Shown: positions 1-10,827, counted from the stretch's first letter. The stretch: DNA of 64,000 nucleotides from Azospirillum picis (GCF_017876115.1 NZ_JAGINO010000004.1:124001-188000); one strand, 5' to 3'. Notes: generated by a model from the sequence alone, not told the origin. Program-made: numbers and translations.

Positions 1-1009
1 CCTGGCCGCCGGCCGGCCTGCCTCCCATGCCGCCGCCTCCGGCGCCGGCCTCGCCGGGGGCTTTCTGGTCCGGAGGCAACGTCACCGTCAGGATCCTGAG
101 CGCCACGGTGGCACCGCGTGGAAGGTCCGGCGGCTCGGCAGGCTGCCGGCCCGCCGTCGGCGGAAGAGCGGCCTCGTCCGCCGGTCCGGCATCGGAGGGC
201 GCCATCGGGGCATCGGCGCCGGGATGGGCGGCATCCCCTCCCAGCTCGATCGGCACGCCGAAGGTGGCGCCGCCGCCGGCCGGGGGCAGGGCGGATTGCG
301 CCGCCGGTGCCGCTCCGGCCGGTGCGCCGGGCTTGGTGCCGTCGGATGTTGCCGCAGGGTCCGCGGGTGGTGCCGCCGCCATGGCTGTCGCAGTGGCCGC
401 CGCAGTGGCCGCCGCAGCGGCCGCTGCGGGGCCGGCCAGCGGGGCGCCCGCCGCAGGCTTGCCTGCGGATCCGCTGGCGAGCACCAGGGCGGGGACGATG
501 GTGCCCGGCAGCAACGGCGGCAGGCCGGCAACCGCCGGAGCCGACGGCGGTGCCGGCAGCAGCACCGCCGGCGTCGACCCGAGACCCGCGGTGCCGGCCG
601 GCGCGCCGGGCAGGGGGGCGGCAGCGGGAGCCGGGCCGGCGGCCGGGCCGCCCAACGCCTGGAGGAGGATCAGGGCCGTCGGCCTCGCCGTAGCGGCGGG
701 ACCCTGCGGGGTCGAGGGGGGAACCGTCGCGCCGGGGGTGATCTGCACCGTTACCGGCTTGTCGGGCGGCAGGTCGGCTTGGCTGTCGAGCAGCAGGTCG
801 CCGGCGGCGGTGCGGACGCTGGTCAGTCCCTCCGGCGTCTGTCCGGTGACGGTGCCGGTCAGCACCACCGGCCGGGTGACCTCCGGCAGGCGGTCGGGAA
901 GCCTGACCACCGTGGCCTCGGCGGTTACCGTGGCGGCCGCGGGGGCGGCGGGTGCCGACGCGGCGCCGGCGGCGGCAGGGCTGACCGATGCGGGGATCGA
1001 GCCGCCCAT
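1..1009 (-). CDS. Partial flagellar-operon protein, FliK-like (C-terminus beyond window)
   Basis: The frame opens at an ATG at 1009, 7 nt after the flhG stop, and stays open to the window edge (336 codons seen). It is very rich in Ala, Pro and Gly. One more ordered stretch, at about residues 30-85, contains VVLTGTVTGQTPEGL and DLLLDSQADLPPDKPVTVQI, which looks like the small beta domain of secretion- or hook-length-related proteins. The long low-complexity Ala/Pro region, the tight linkage to flhG and the place at the end of a flagellar operon suggest a FliK-type hook-length control protein. That is inference: the diagnostic C-terminal domain lies outside the window. The plus-strand reading frame over this DNA is a GC shadow. 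Confidence 0.6.
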   Translation of the reverse strand, partial: MGGSIPASVSPAAAGAASAPAAPAAATVTAEATVVRLPDRLPEVTRPVVLTGTVTGQTPEGLTSVRTAAGDLLLDSQADLPPDKPVTVQITPGATVPPSTPQGPAATARPTALILLQALGGPAAGPAPAAAPLPGAPAGTAGLGSTPAVLLPAPPSAPAVAGLPPLLPGTIVPALVLASGSAGKPAAGAPLAGPAAAAAAATAAATATAMAAAPPADPAATSDGTKPGAPAGAAPAAQSALPPAGGGATFGVPIELGGDAAHPGADAPMAPSDAGPADEAALPPTAGRQPAEPPDLPRGATVALRILTVTLPPDQKAPGEAGAGGGGMGGRPAGGQ

Positions 1010-1016
1010 CCGCCGG

Positions 1017-1814
1017 TTACCGGGTGCTGGCGAGCAGCCGCTGCACGATCGCCTCGACGTCGCGCGCCGCATCGCTGGCCGGCGAGCGGGTGAGCAGCGG
1101 GGTCTGGCTGCGGATGGCGTCGCGCACCTTCAGGTCGCGGCGGATGATTCCCGCCAGTGCCGGCTTGTATTTCAGGAAGTTCTGGCAGGCCTTCAGGATG
1201 GTGCCGTAGGTCCGTTCGCCGTCCTTCACGCTCTGCGCCATGTTCACCACGATCCGCAGGTCGGCGGACGGGTTGGTGGCGTGGGTCAGCTTGATGAAGG
1301 CATAGGCGTCGGTCAGCGAGGTCGGCTCGTCGGTGGTCACCACCAGCGTCACGCCCGCCGGGCCGGAGAGGGTGCGCACGGTGCGGTCGACGCCGGCACC
1401 CATGTCCATCACCACCCGGTCGTAGCTCCGTGCCAGCTCCAGCAGGTCGTTACGCAGCCCGGACAGGCGCTGGCTCGGCAACTGCGCCAGCGTGCCGGAC
1501 CCGGACCGCCCGGCGATGATGTCGAAGCCGGTGTCGGGGAAGCGCTGCGCCGCCTTGGCCAGCGTCACCTCGCCGTTGATGACGGCGCCGAGGTCGTTCT
1601 TCGGCGAGAAGCCAAGCTGGATGTCGACGTTGGCGAGGCCGAGGTCGCCGTCGAACAGCAGCGTGTTCATTCCCGCCTTGGTGAGGGCATGGCTGAGCGT
1701 GATCGAGAACCACGTCTTGCCGACGCCGCCCTTTCCGCTGGCCACGGCGATGACGTTGGCGCCGCGCAGCGGGCGAACGTTCTTGAGGGCGGCCGGGAAC
1801 ACCGGGTCGGTCAT
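1017..1814 (-). CDS. flhG: FlhG/FleN-type ParA-MinD ATPase, flagellar number regulator
   Basis: This 265-aa MinD/ParA family ATPase carries a deviant Walker A, KGGVGKT, at residues 28-34. FDGDLGLANVD follows with the acidic switch I, and DRVVMDMGAGVD is the Walker B region. In the FlhG/FleN family the ATPase works with the GTPase FlhF at the cell pole to set flagellar number and position, and it can restrain the flagellar master regulator. The ATG at 1814 overlaps the flhF stop by 4 nt, so the two are translationally coupled. Length and motifs are normal for the family. I see no FleQ-binding N-terminal extension, only about 17 residues before the first beta strand. Confidence 0.9.
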   Translation of the reverse strand: MTDPVFPAALKNVRPLRGANVIAVASGKGGVGKTWFSITLSHALTKAGMNTLLFDGDLGLANVDIQLGFSPKNDLGAVINGEVTLAKAAQRFPDTGFDIIAGRSGSGTLAQLPSQRLSGLRNDLLELARSYDRVVMDMGAGVDRTVRTLSGPAGVTLVVTTDEPTSLTDAYAFIKLTHATNPSADLRIVVNMAQSVKDGERTYGTILKACQNFLKYKPALAGIIRRDLKVRDAIRSQTPLLTRSPASDAARDVEAIVQRLLASTR

Positions 1815-3058
1815 GGCAGGGTCCTCGACGAGGGGGAACTGGAGGCTTTGGCCTTCGTTGCGGGTTTGGCGGGCTTGGCCGCGGCGGCGGCCCTTCGCGG
1901 TGGCGGGGCCGGTTCATGGTCGGGGTCGAACCGGCCGGCGTCGACAGGGTTCCTATCCACAGGGTTTCTGTCGACGGGACGCCTATCGGCATGGCGCCTG
2001 TCGGCATCGCGGGTATCGGGGCCGGGATCCGGCTCCTCCTCGTCGTCCCACGTTGCGCGCTTCGGCGCCGTTTCCTTCACGGCCTGGGCCTGCTCCTCGG
2101 CCGGGATCATCATGCGGGCGAGCAGCAGCGGGTTCAGCGTGGTCAGCCCCTCCGCCACCTTCGCCGACACGCTGGCGTCGCAGAAGGCCAGGCGGGCGCG
2201 CGCGGCGATCGCCAGCAGGCTGCCGAGGCGCCGGGCCATGTCCAGCCGCGTGACCAGCATGCGCCGGACGCCGACCGCCTTGAAGGCCAGCGCCATGTCC
2301 GCGGCCTCCATCGCGTCGAGGCCGGCGGGAAGCACCAGCACGGGCTCCACCTCGCCGGCGGCCAGCAGGCTGCGGAGGTCGGCCATGTCCTCGGCGTCGA
2401 ACGGGTTGCGCCCGGCGGTGTCGACCAGCACGAGGTCGGTCTTGCGATGGACCTCGAAGGCGCCGGCCAGTGCGTCGGGGTCTTCCACCGTCGCCAGCTT
2501 CAGCTTCATCAGCCGGGTGAAGGCGGCAAGCTGGTCGACGCCGCCGGCCCGCACCGTGTCGGTGGTGATGACGCCGACAGACCGCTTCTTGAACACCGCG
2601 CGGGCCGCCAGCTTGGCGGCGACGAGCGTCTTGCCGGAGCCGGGCGGTCCGACCAGCGCCATCGGCTTCACCGCCGTCCGCCCGTCCGGCAGGGGCTTGA
2701 AGGTGAAGACCGAGTCGAGGGCGGACCCCAGGGCCAGCCGCGGGTCCTCGGTGTCGAGGCCGGAGGCGGCGTCGATGAGCTGTTCGGCAAGTGCTGCCGG
2801 CACGCCGTGGCGCTGGAGCGCGTCGGCGACCACCTCGCCGACGTCGATGTCCGGCTCAGCCGGAACCGGCGCGGCGCGGCCCCGGCCGCCGCGCGCCGGG
2901 GCCGCCGGAAGCTCGTCCTCCTCCACCGCCGCCGTGACGCGCACGCCGCCGCCTTCCTCCTCGCGCGTGGCGACGATGATGGCGTCGTCGCCCAGCGACT
3001 GGCGCACCATCCGCATGGCGTCGGACATGGTCTTGGCGTGGAAGGACTTCAGCCTCAT
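1811..3058 (-). CDS. flhF: FlhF, SRP-type GTPase for flagellar placement
   Basis: This 415-aa protein has the FlhF start (MRLKSFHAKT), which feeds into a variable basic/acidic region. An SRP-GTPase NG domain follows, with G1 GPPGSGKT at residues 137-144 and G3 DTAGR at 213-217. FlhF marks the pole where the flagellum is assembled and is controlled by FlhG, encoded next. After the G domain (to about residue 330) there is an unusual charged C-terminal tail with imperfect repeats (DRRHADRRPVDRNPVDRNPVD region) and a Lys/Ala/Ser-rich end. Most family members end close to the G domain, so the tail is lineage-specific. The start at 3058 is 46 nt beyond the flhA stop. Confidence 0.92.
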   Translation of the reverse strand: MRLKSFHAKTMSDAMRMVRQSLGDDAIIVATREEEGGGVRVTAAVEEDELPAAPARGGRGRAAPVPAEPDIDVGEVVADALQRHGVPAALAEQLIDAASGLDTEDPRLALGSALDSVFTFKPLPDGRTAVKPMALVGPPGSGKTLVAAKLAARAVFKKRSVGVITTDTVRAGGVDQLAAFTRLMKLKLATVEDPDALAGAFEVHRKTDLVLVDTAGRNPFDAEDMADLRSLLAAGEVEPVLVLPAGLDAMEAADMALAFKAVGVRRMLVTRLDMARRLGSLLAIAARARLAFCDASVSAKVAEGLTTLNPLLLARMMIPAEEQAQAVKETAPKRATWDDEEEPDPGPDTRDADRRHADRRPVDRNPVDRNPVDAGRFDPDHEPAPPPRRAAAAAKPAKPATKAKASSSPSSRTLP

Positions 3059-3104
3059 CGGCGCAGCCTTCGGTCAATGTCGGGATGGCGGGCGGCCGGC
3101 ACCA

Positions 3105-5288
3105 TCAGATCTGCCCCAGCGTCTTGATGCGCGCCTTGGGATGGATCTCGTTCTGCGACATGACCACGGTGGCCGGCCTGAACCGCTCGACGATGGAGCG
3201 GACGAAGGGCCGGATCAGCGGGCTGGTCAGGAGAACGGGGCTCTCGCCCATCATGGCGTGTCGCTCGAAGGTTTGACGGACGGAGGTGATGAACTGCTGC
3301 AGGCGGGAAGGCGCCATCGTCAACTGCCGGTCGTCGCCGTCGCCCACCAGCGACTCCGCGAACGCCTGCTCCCATTCGGGCGCCAGGGTGACCAGCGGGA
3401 TGAAGCCCATCTCGTTGGTGTTCGCGTCGCAGATCTGCCGGGCAAGGCGGGACCGCACATGCTCGGTGATCTGGGTGATGCTGCGGGTCTGGCTGGTCGC
3501 TTCGGATACCCCTTCCAATATGGTGGGAAGATCCCGGATCGAGACGCGTTCGGCAAGGAGATTCTGCAACACCCGTTGCAATCCGCCCACAGTGATCTGA
3601 TTCGGCACCACGTCGGCGATCAGCTTCTGGTGTTCCTTGTCGACCTCGTCCAGCAGCTTCTGGGTTTCGGTGAAGGACAGCAGCTCCGGCATGTTGTCCT
3701 TGATCAGCTCGGTCAGGTGCGTGGTCACCACTGTCGAGGGGTCGACGACGGTGTAGCCCTTGAACAGCGCCTCCTCGCGGTAGCCGGGCTCGACCCAGAT
3801 GGCGGGCAGGCCGAAGGTCGGCTCCACCGTCTGTTCGCCGGGCAGGCTCATGGCGTCGCCTCGCGGATCCATCACCAGCAGCATGTTCGGCCGGATGTCG
3901 CCGCGCCCGGCCTCGATCTCCTTGATCCGGATGATGTAGGTGTTGGGCGGAAGCTGCAGGTTGTCCTGGATGCGGACCGCCGGCATGACGAAGCCGACCT
4001 CGCCGGCGATCTGCCGGCGGAGCCCCTTGATCTGGTCGGTCAGCCGGTGGCTGCCGGCCTGCGGCTGGTTGATCAGCGACAGGAGGCCGTAGCCCAGCTC
4101 CAGCCGGATCAGGTCGATGGCAAGCGCGGTGGCGATCGGCTCGTCCGGCGCCGGCCCGGCGCCGGGTGCGCCGCCCGGCCCGGCACCGCCGGCCGCCGCC
4201 GCTTCCTCCGCCGCCGCGGCCTCTTCCGCCTCCTTCTTCGCGCGCAGGCGCGGCATGTACCAGGCGGCACCGCCGACGGCGGCGATGACCGGGGCGAGCG
4301 TCAGGATCGGCATGCCGGGCAGCAGGGCCAGAACGCCGATGGCGCCGGCCGACAGGGCCAGCGCCTGGCCGTGGCCGGTGAGCTGGCCGACCACCGCCTT
4401 GTCGGTCGAGCCGCCCATGCCGGCCTTCGATACCAGGAAGCCGGCGGAGATCGAGATCACCAGCGCCGGGATCTGCGACACCAGCCCGTCGCCGATGGTC
4501 AGCTTAGTGAAGGTGTCGAGCGCGGTCATCACCGGCATGTCGTGGCGCAGCACCGCGATGGTGACGCCGCCGATGATGTTGATGAACATGATCATCAGGC
4601 CGGCGACCGCGTCGCCCTTCACGAACTTCGACGCACCGTCCATCGAGCCGAAGAAGGCGCTTTCGTCCTCCAGCTCCTTGCGCCGGACCCTGGCGGTGCC
4701 CTCGTCGATCATGCCGGCCGACAGGTCGGCGTCGATGGCCATCTGCTTGCCGGGCATGGCGTCGAGGGTGAAGCGCGCCGCCACCTCGGCGATGCGGCCC
4801 GAGCCGGCGGTGATGACCTTGAAGTTCACGATCGTCAGGATGGCGTAGATGATCACGCCGATGACGAAGTCGCCGCCCATGACGAGGCTGGCGAAGGCCT
4901 CGATGACGTGGCCGGCGGCGGACGTGCCCTCATGCCCCTGCGTCAGGATCAGGCGCGTGGAGGCCATGTTCAGCGACAGGCGCAGCAGCGTGGTGATCAG
5001 CAGGATCGTCGGGTAGGAGGACAGCTCCAGCGGCTTCTCGATGAACAGCACCACCATCAGGATCAGGATGGAGATGGTGATGTTCAGCCCCAGCATCATG
5101 TCGAGCATGATGCTGGGCAGCGGCATGATCAGGCCGACCACGACGATCAGGATGCCGATGGCCATCGCCACGTCGCCGCGCTTCAGCGACGACTTGACGA
5201 CCGTCCACATCTCGCCGAAGGCGGCCATGTTGCCGGCACCGCCGCCCGCGGGGCGGCCGCCGCCCGTGTTCTGCTCCGTCAGGGCCAT
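3105..5288 (-). CDS. flhA: FlhA, export-gate protein of the flagellar type III secretion system
   Basis: This 727-aa protein has the FlhA layout. About eight membrane helices fill residues 35-340 (first helices GDVAMAIGILIVVVGLIMPLP and the PTILLITTLLRLSLNMASTR region). A charged linker rich in Ala and Glu follows, then a large cytoplasmic domain. FlhA forms the nonameric export gate with FlhB and binds chaperone-substrate complexes in its cytoplasmic ring. The conserved cytoplasmic loop between helices 4 and 5 (RVRRKELEDESAFFGSMDGA) is intact. It lies 50 nt after the flbD stop, so it should belong to the same transcript as fliF-flbD. Length is normal for alphaproteobacteria. Confidence 0.95.
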   Translation of the reverse strand: MALTEQNTGGGRPAGGGAGNMAAFGEMWTVVKSSLKRGDVAMAIGILIVVVGLIMPLPSIMLDMMLGLNITISILILMVVLFIEKPLELSSYPTILLITTLLRLSLNMASTRLILTQGHEGTSAAGHVIEAFASLVMGGDFVIGVIIYAILTIVNFKVITAGSGRIAEVAARFTLDAMPGKQMAIDADLSAGMIDEGTARVRRKELEDESAFFGSMDGASKFVKGDAVAGLMIMFINIIGGVTIAVLRHDMPVMTALDTFTKLTIGDGLVSQIPALVISISAGFLVSKAGMGGSTDKAVVGQLTGHGQALALSAGAIGVLALLPGMPILTLAPVIAAVGGAAWYMPRLRAKKEAEEAAAAEEAAAAGGAGPGGAPGAGPAPDEPIATALAIDLIRLELGYGLLSLINQPQAGSHRLTDQIKGLRRQIAGEVGFVMPAVRIQDNLQLPPNTYIIRIKEIEAGRGDIRPNMLLVMDPRGDAMSLPGEQTVEPTFGLPAIWVEPGYREEALFKGYTVVDPSTVVTTHLTELIKDNMPELLSFTETQKLLDEVDKEHQKLIADVVPNQITVGGLQRVLQNLLAERVSIRDLPTILEGVSEATSQTRSITQITEHVRSRLARQICDANTNEMGFIPLVTLAPEWEQAFAESLVGDGDDRQLTMAPSRLQQFITSVRQTFERHAMMGESPVLLTSPLIRPFVRSIVERFRPATVVMSQNEIHPKARIKTLGQI

Positions 5289-5338
5289 GGATGCTCCCGC
5301 CGCTCCCGCTTGCCTGGACTAGGCCGTAAGTTCAGCCG

Positions 5339-6892
<1,554 letters not shown>

Positions 6893-6896
6893 AGCC

Positions 6897-7847
6897 TTAC
6901 GCTCCCACTCTCGGGGCTTCCCGGTCGAAATACTGGATCCGCTTTTCGGGCGGCAGGACGGCGTTCAGGAGCATCTCCAGACGCCGCGGGTTCTCCTGGC
7001 GCGCGATGGACACGGCGCCGATGGTGTAGAGGGTCTTGACCAGCGCGTCCTCCTCGGCCGACCGCTCCACCTTGGCGGCGAGCGGGGCGAGGACGACGTT
7101 GCCGAGCACGGCCCCGTAGAAGGTCGTCAGCAGGGCCAGCGCCATCGCCGGGCCGATGGCCGACGGGTCGCTGAGGTTGCCCAGCATCTGGACGAGGCCG
7201 ACCAGCGTGCCGATCAGCCCCATGGCCGGTGCCACCTCCGAGGCGCGGCGCAGCACGCCGGCGCTCCGTCCGTGGCCGCCGGCGGTCGCCTCGACCTCTC
7301 CCGTCAGCATCCGCTCGATGGCGTCGGGCGGCAAGCCTTCGGTGATCAGCGACACGCTGCGGTGGAGAAACGGCTCGCCGCGCAGCTCCGGCAGCAGGTT
7401 GCGCAGGGTTTCCGGCCCGGCGCGCCGCGCCGCTTCGGCCAGCAGCAGGACCTGGCGCGCCACGCCCTTGGGGTCGAGCGTCTGGTGGACCAGGACCGCC
7501 GCGGCGTTCCGCCAGGCGACGGCGACGTCGCCCAGCGAGAAGGACGCGGTGGTGACGGCCAGCGTGCCGCCGAGCACGATCAGCAGCGACGGCGGGTCGA
7601 GGAAGGCGCGCAGGTTCCCGCCGGTGGTGATCGCCAGCACGATCACGGCCGCCGCGGCGGCCAGCCCGACCAGGGTCGCGAGATCGAGCCCGCCGCGCAG
7701 GCGCACGCTGCGGCCCGGCGCGGCCGCGGGTGCCGCCATCGGTGCCGCCGCGGGTGCCGCCATGGATGCCGGTGCGGGGGCCGCCTGGCCGCCGCGGCCG
7801 GCGGCCTTGGCGCGTCCGGGCGTCGCGCTGTCGGACGGAACCGCCAT
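6897..7847 (-). CDS. MotA/PomA-type flagellar stator channel protein
   Basis: This 316-aa MotA/TolQ/ExbB family protein has an Ala/Pro-rich N-terminal extension (1-50), a first helix in [20 protein letters not shown], and the PomA-like [18 protein letters not shown] segment. A cytoplasmic torque-generating loop follows, then the paired C-terminal helices ([16 protein letters not shown] and [18 protein letters not shown]). It resembles PomA-type stators more than E. coli MotA, but the coupling ion cannot be read from sequence. No motB/pomB partner is next to it. Its ATG overlaps the fliN stop by 1 nt, so it is a built-in member of this basal-body operon, which is unusual. The N-terminal extension is longer than normal. 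Confidence 0.8.
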   Translation of the reverse strand: MAVPSDSATPGRAKAAGRGGQAAPAPASMAAPAAAPMAAPAAAPGRSVRLRGGLDLATLVGLAAAAAVIVLAITTGGNLRAFLDPPSLLIVLGGTLAVTTASFSLGDVAVAWRNAAAVLVHQTLDPKGVARQVLLLAEAARRAGPETLRNLLPELRGEPFLHRSVSLITEGLPPDAIERMLTGEVEATAGGHGRSAGVLRRASEVAPAMGLIGTLVGLVQMLGNLSDPSAIGPAMALALLTTFYGAVLGNVVLAPLAAKVERSAEEDALVKTLYTIGAVSIARQENPRRLEMLLNAVLPPEKRIQYFDREAPRVGA

Positions 7848-8164
7848 CAGCCGCGGTCCGACTTGATGATTTCGGTCATGGTCACGCCCAGCCGGTCCTC
7901 CACCACCACCACCTCGCCGCGGGCGACGAGGCGGTTGTTGACGTAGATGTCGATCGCCTCGCCGACCTTGCGGTCCAGCTCGACCACGGCGCCGCGGCCC
8001 AGCTTCAGCAGTTGCGCCACCTGCATGGTCGATTTGCCCAGCACCGCCGAGATCTGCACCGGAATGTCGTAGACGGCTTCGAGATCCTTGGCGATCCCGG
8101 GGCTTGCGTAGTCCTCGCCGTCAGCGGGGTTCAGGTCGTTCAGCGAGAAGTTGTCGCTCGGCAT
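7847..8164 (-). CDS. fliN: FliN, flagellar motor switch C-ring protein
   Basis: This 105-aa protein has a single SpoA/FliN domain: an acidic 20-residue leader, then DLEAVYDIPVQISAVLGKST and LLKLGRGAVVELDRKVGEAID, ending in a beta-rich EVVVVEDRLGVTMTEI. FliN forms the lower C-ring with FliM and takes part in switching and in docking the FliH-FliI export ATPase. fliH lies immediately upstream (32-nt gap) and motA overlaps its stop. The length is typical of alphaproteobacterial FliN. Confidence 0.93.
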   Translation of the reverse strand: MPSDNFSLNDLNPADGEDYASPGIAKDLEAVYDIPVQISAVLGKSTMQVAQLLKLGRGAVVELDRKVGEAIDIYVNNRLVARGEVVVVEDRLGVTMTEIIKSDRG

Positions 8165-8196
8165 GTCGGTCTTGGACCTCCTTCAAACCGGCTCCC

Positions 8197-8970
8197 TCAG
8201 GCGGGGGCCGATGCCTCCAGCATATGCGCGATGCGCTGCTCGATCTCGGCGATCAGTTGCGCGGTGTCGCGCTCCATCCCGCCTTCGGCCCACTCGATGC
8301 GGCAGCCGCCGGGGGCGATCGACGGATCGCCGATCACCATCAGCTTGGCCCCGAACCCGCGCGAGCCGATCGTCTGGTCCAGATGCTCGCGCACCAGGTC
8401 CATCATGTTGTCCGCCACCCGGATGACCAGCCGCGGCTCGTCGATCAGGTCGGTCAGGCAGACGCGCACCATTCCTTCGACCTCGACCATGCCGCCGCGC
8501 CGCGTCCATTCGGGAAGCAGCTTGCGGACGATGGCCACCGCCAGGTGGAGCGGCTGCTCGCTGCGCGAGGCGTTGCCGGCCTCCCGCTCCGCCAGCAGCC
8601 CGGCGACCCCGTCGGCGATCTGGGCCAGGGCGTTGGCGATGCGGTTGTTCACCGTCGCCTCGATCTCCTTCTTCCCGCGCTCATACCCGGTGTTCTGGCC
8701 GGCGGTCATGCCCTCGGTGAAGCCCTTGCCGTAGCCGGCGGCGGTGCCCTCCGACTTCCCGGCCGCCACGCCCTCTTCGTAACCGCGGGCGTGGGCCGCG
8801 GCCAGTTCCTCCTCGCCGAAGGTCGGCGCCGGCGGCGGGGGCGGCTCCTCCGGTGCGGGCGGGAGGTGCAGATCCGCTTCCGGCAGCAGGTCGTCGTCAT
8901 CGACATGGGTCATCCGCGGTACGGCGTCCACGTCGAATGACTCGTCGAACAGGAATTTGCGCACGCTCAT
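8197..8970 (-). CDS. fliH: FliH, export ATPase regulator
   Basis: This 257-aa protein starts MSVRKFLFDESFD, typical of alphaproteobacterial FliH (FlbE in Caulobacter). A Pro/acidic segment follows, then a glycine-repeat helix rich in GxxxG spacing (ARGYEEGVAAGKSEGTAAG), which is the hallmark of FliH. The C-terminal half is the E/H-type domain related to the peripheral stalk of V-type ATPases. FliH holds the FliI ATPase inactive in the cytoplasm and brings it to FliN. It lies 41 nt after fliF. In Caulobacter fliG sits between these two genes; here it does not. Confidence 0.88.
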   Translation of the reverse strand: MSVRKFLFDESFDVDAVPRMTHVDDDDLLPEADLHLPPAPEEPPPPPAPTFGEEELAAAHARGYEEGVAAGKSEGTAAGYGKGFTEGMTAGQNTGYERGKKEIEATVNNRIANALAQIADGVAGLLAEREAGNASRSEQPLHLAVAIVRKLLPEWTRRGGMVEVEGMVRVCLTDLIDEPRLVIRVADNMMDLVREHLDQTIGSRGFGAKLMVIGDPSIAPGGCRIEWAEGGMERDTAQLIAEIEQRIAHMLEASAPA

Positions 8971-9011
8971 GCCGGGAGCGCTCCCGTGGAGGGGCCGCGG
9001 GCGGTCATGGA

Positions 9012-10676
9012 TCAGCTCTCCTGGTAAAGCCAGTTGCGCAGGATGGCCACCGCCTCTTCCGGATGCTTGTCGACGATCTCACCCACCTTGCGCAGCGACG
9101 AGGCGCGGACCCGGCCCTCGACCCGGTTGATGTCGATCATCTGCTCCAGCTCCTCGTCGGCCTGGGCGGCTTCGAGCGCCAGATCCTGGGCCAGGGCGCC
9201 GGTGGGGGCCGCCAGCGCGGCCGGCATGCCGGCCTGGTCGGTCAGCAGGCGGTCCATCTCGTCCTCCTCCTGCATCTCGGCCCTTTCGAAGGCGCGGGAG
9301 ATCAGCGGGCGGATGACGAGCAGGATGATCAGGACGGCGACGATGCCCAGCACGACCATCTCGGCGATGCGGAACAGGTCGTCCTTGGTCATGCCCATGA
9401 ACAGCTCTTCGGGCTTCTGGATGTCGTCGTCCGGCGACCAGAAGCGCATGTTCACCACCTCCAGCGTGTCGCCGCGCACGGCGTCGAGCCCGACGGCGGA
9501 GCGCACCAGGGCCTTGATGCTCTCCACCTCCTGCTCGGTGCGCGGCTGGTAGACCGGGCCGGTGGCGTCCTTGGGCGTCTGGTAGGTGCCGTCCACCAGC
9601 ACGGCGACCGACAGGCGGCGAACCTGCCCGGCCTCGCGCACATGCTGTTTGACGGTCTTGGTGATCTCGTAGTTGATGGTCTCTTCGTTGCGGTTCGACT
9701 TGTTGGACGACAGCGGGCTGGCGCTGCTGCTCGCCTGCGACGTCGGCAGGTTCTGGTCCACGGACACCGGGGCCAGGGGATCGCGGTCGCTGCTCTCGTT
9801 CGCCTCGGTGACCGTCTGGGTCGAGCGGACGACCTGGCTTTCCGGGTCGAAGATCTCGGACTGGGTGGTGATCCGGTCGAAGTCGAGATCGGCCGACACC
9901 TCCGCCCGCACCTTGCCGTAGCCCATCGTGCGGCCCAGCAGATCCTCGATGGTGCGGGCCAGCCGGTTCTCGTACGCCTGCTTCTGCTCCTCCGCGGACG
10001 CCATCATGGCGTCCGGCGTGTCGCTGCCGGTGCCGCGGGCGAGCAGGTTGCCCTTGTCGTCGACGATGGAGATGCGGCCGGGTTCGAGGTTGGGAACCGA
10101 GGCGGCGATCAACTGCTGGATCGCCTGGATGTTCTCGTGGCTCAGCTTGGCGCCGGGGCGCAGCTTCAGGAAGACGCTGGCGGTCGCCGGGTTCTGCTGG
10201 CGGGCGAACAGCTCGCGCTTGGGCAGCACCAGGTGCACGCGGGCGTTCTGCACGCCGTTCAGCGTCTGCACCGTGCGCGCCATCTCGCCTTCGAGCGCGC
10301 GCAGGTGGTTGATGTTCTGCATGAAGCTGGTGGCGCCGAAGCCTTCGCCCTTGTCGAACAGCTCGTAGCCGATCGAGCCGCCCGAGGGCAGGCCCTGGGC
10401 CGCCATGCGCATGCGCATCGGCCCGACCTGGTCGGCCGGCACGGTGATCTTGGTGCCGGACTTGTCGACGCTGTAGGGGACCTTCGCCTCCTCCAGCTTC
10501 TTGGCGATGGCCGCCGCTTCCGTCGGCTGGAGTTCGGAGTAGAGAAGCTCCATCTCCGGCGTCGACAGGCGGGTCGTCAGGTAGACGAAAAATCCGATCA
10601 GCAAAAGGCCGACGCCGCCGATCGCCGCGAGGCGGGCAGGTCCGAGATTGCGCAAGGTCTGGAGCAGGTTGTTCAC
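9012..10676 (-). CDS. fliF: FliF, flagellar MS-ring protein
   Basis: I choose the GTG at 10676 (554 aa, about the family size) over the longer in-frame TTG at 10847, because a sigma-54 promoter lies between them (10749-10764) and the extra residues look non-coding. The protein begins with NNLLQTLRNLGPARLAAIGG and has a first membrane helix at about 16-36. Periplasmic ring-building motifs follow (SELQPTEAAAIAKKLEEAKV; LEGEMARTVQTLNGVQNARVH), then a second helix near residue 450 and a C-terminal FliG-binding segment (VRASSLRKVGEIVDKHPEEA). FliF forms the membrane ring on which the motor and export gate assemble. A GGGGA ribosome-binding site lies about 10 nt before the GTG. Confidence 0.92.
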   Translation of the reverse strand: MNNLLQTLRNLGPARLAAIGGVGLLLIGFFVYLTTRLSTPEMELLYSELQPTEAAAIAKKLEEAKVPYSVDKSGTKITVPADQVGPMRMRMAAQGLPSGGSIGYELFDKGEGFGATSFMQNINHLRALEGEMARTVQTLNGVQNARVHLVLPKRELFARQQNPATASVFLKLRPGAKLSHENIQAIQQLIAASVPNLEPGRISIVDDKGNLLARGTGSDTPDAMMASAEEQKQAYENRLARTIEDLLGRTMGYGKVRAEVSADLDFDRITTQSEIFDPESQVVRSTQTVTEANESSDRDPLAPVSVDQNLPTSQASSSASPLSSNKSNRNEETINYEITKTVKQHVREAGQVRRLSVAVLVDGTYQTPKDATGPVYQPRTEQEVESIKALVRSAVGLDAVRGDTLEVVNMRFWSPDDDIQKPEELFMGMTKDDLFRIAEMVVLGIVAVLIILLVIRPLISRAFERAEMQEEDEMDRLLTDQAGMPAALAAPTGALAQDLALEAAQADEELEQMIDINRVEGRVRASSLRKVGEIVDKHPEEAVAILRNWLYQES

Positions 10677-10748
10677 GCGCGATCCCCGATCGGAAGTCTG
10701 CCCGGCATTCTCTCCACGCTGCCTGTTTCGCGATTGCGAAGCGGTTTG

Positions 10749-10764
10749 TGCAAGTTCCGCGCCG
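10749..10764 (-). promoter_or_regulatory. Sigma-54 promoter of the fliF operon
   Basis: On the minus strand the sequence is CGGCGCGGAACTTGCA. This gives the invariant GG-N10-GC spacing and a full TTGCA at -12 (consensus TGGCACG-N4-TTGCW). Predicted initiation is near 10738, leaving a leader of about 60 nt before the fliF GTG at 10676. A sigma-54 activator (flbD) is encoded in the same operon, which fits the class of early flagellar operon promoters known in alphaproteobacteria. Confidence 0.72.
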
Positions 10765-10827
10765 GGCTTGTGCCACGAACAGGCATGCTGCGTTGTCTTG
10801 ATGAAGAGAGGGTTAATCGGCGGCAGC

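Noticed and set aside
9079-10776. A 565-codon minus-strand frame overlapping fliF
   Set aside because: Same strand but different frame from fliF, no domain content, and low-complexity Arg/Pro/Gly; fliF itself is unmistakable.
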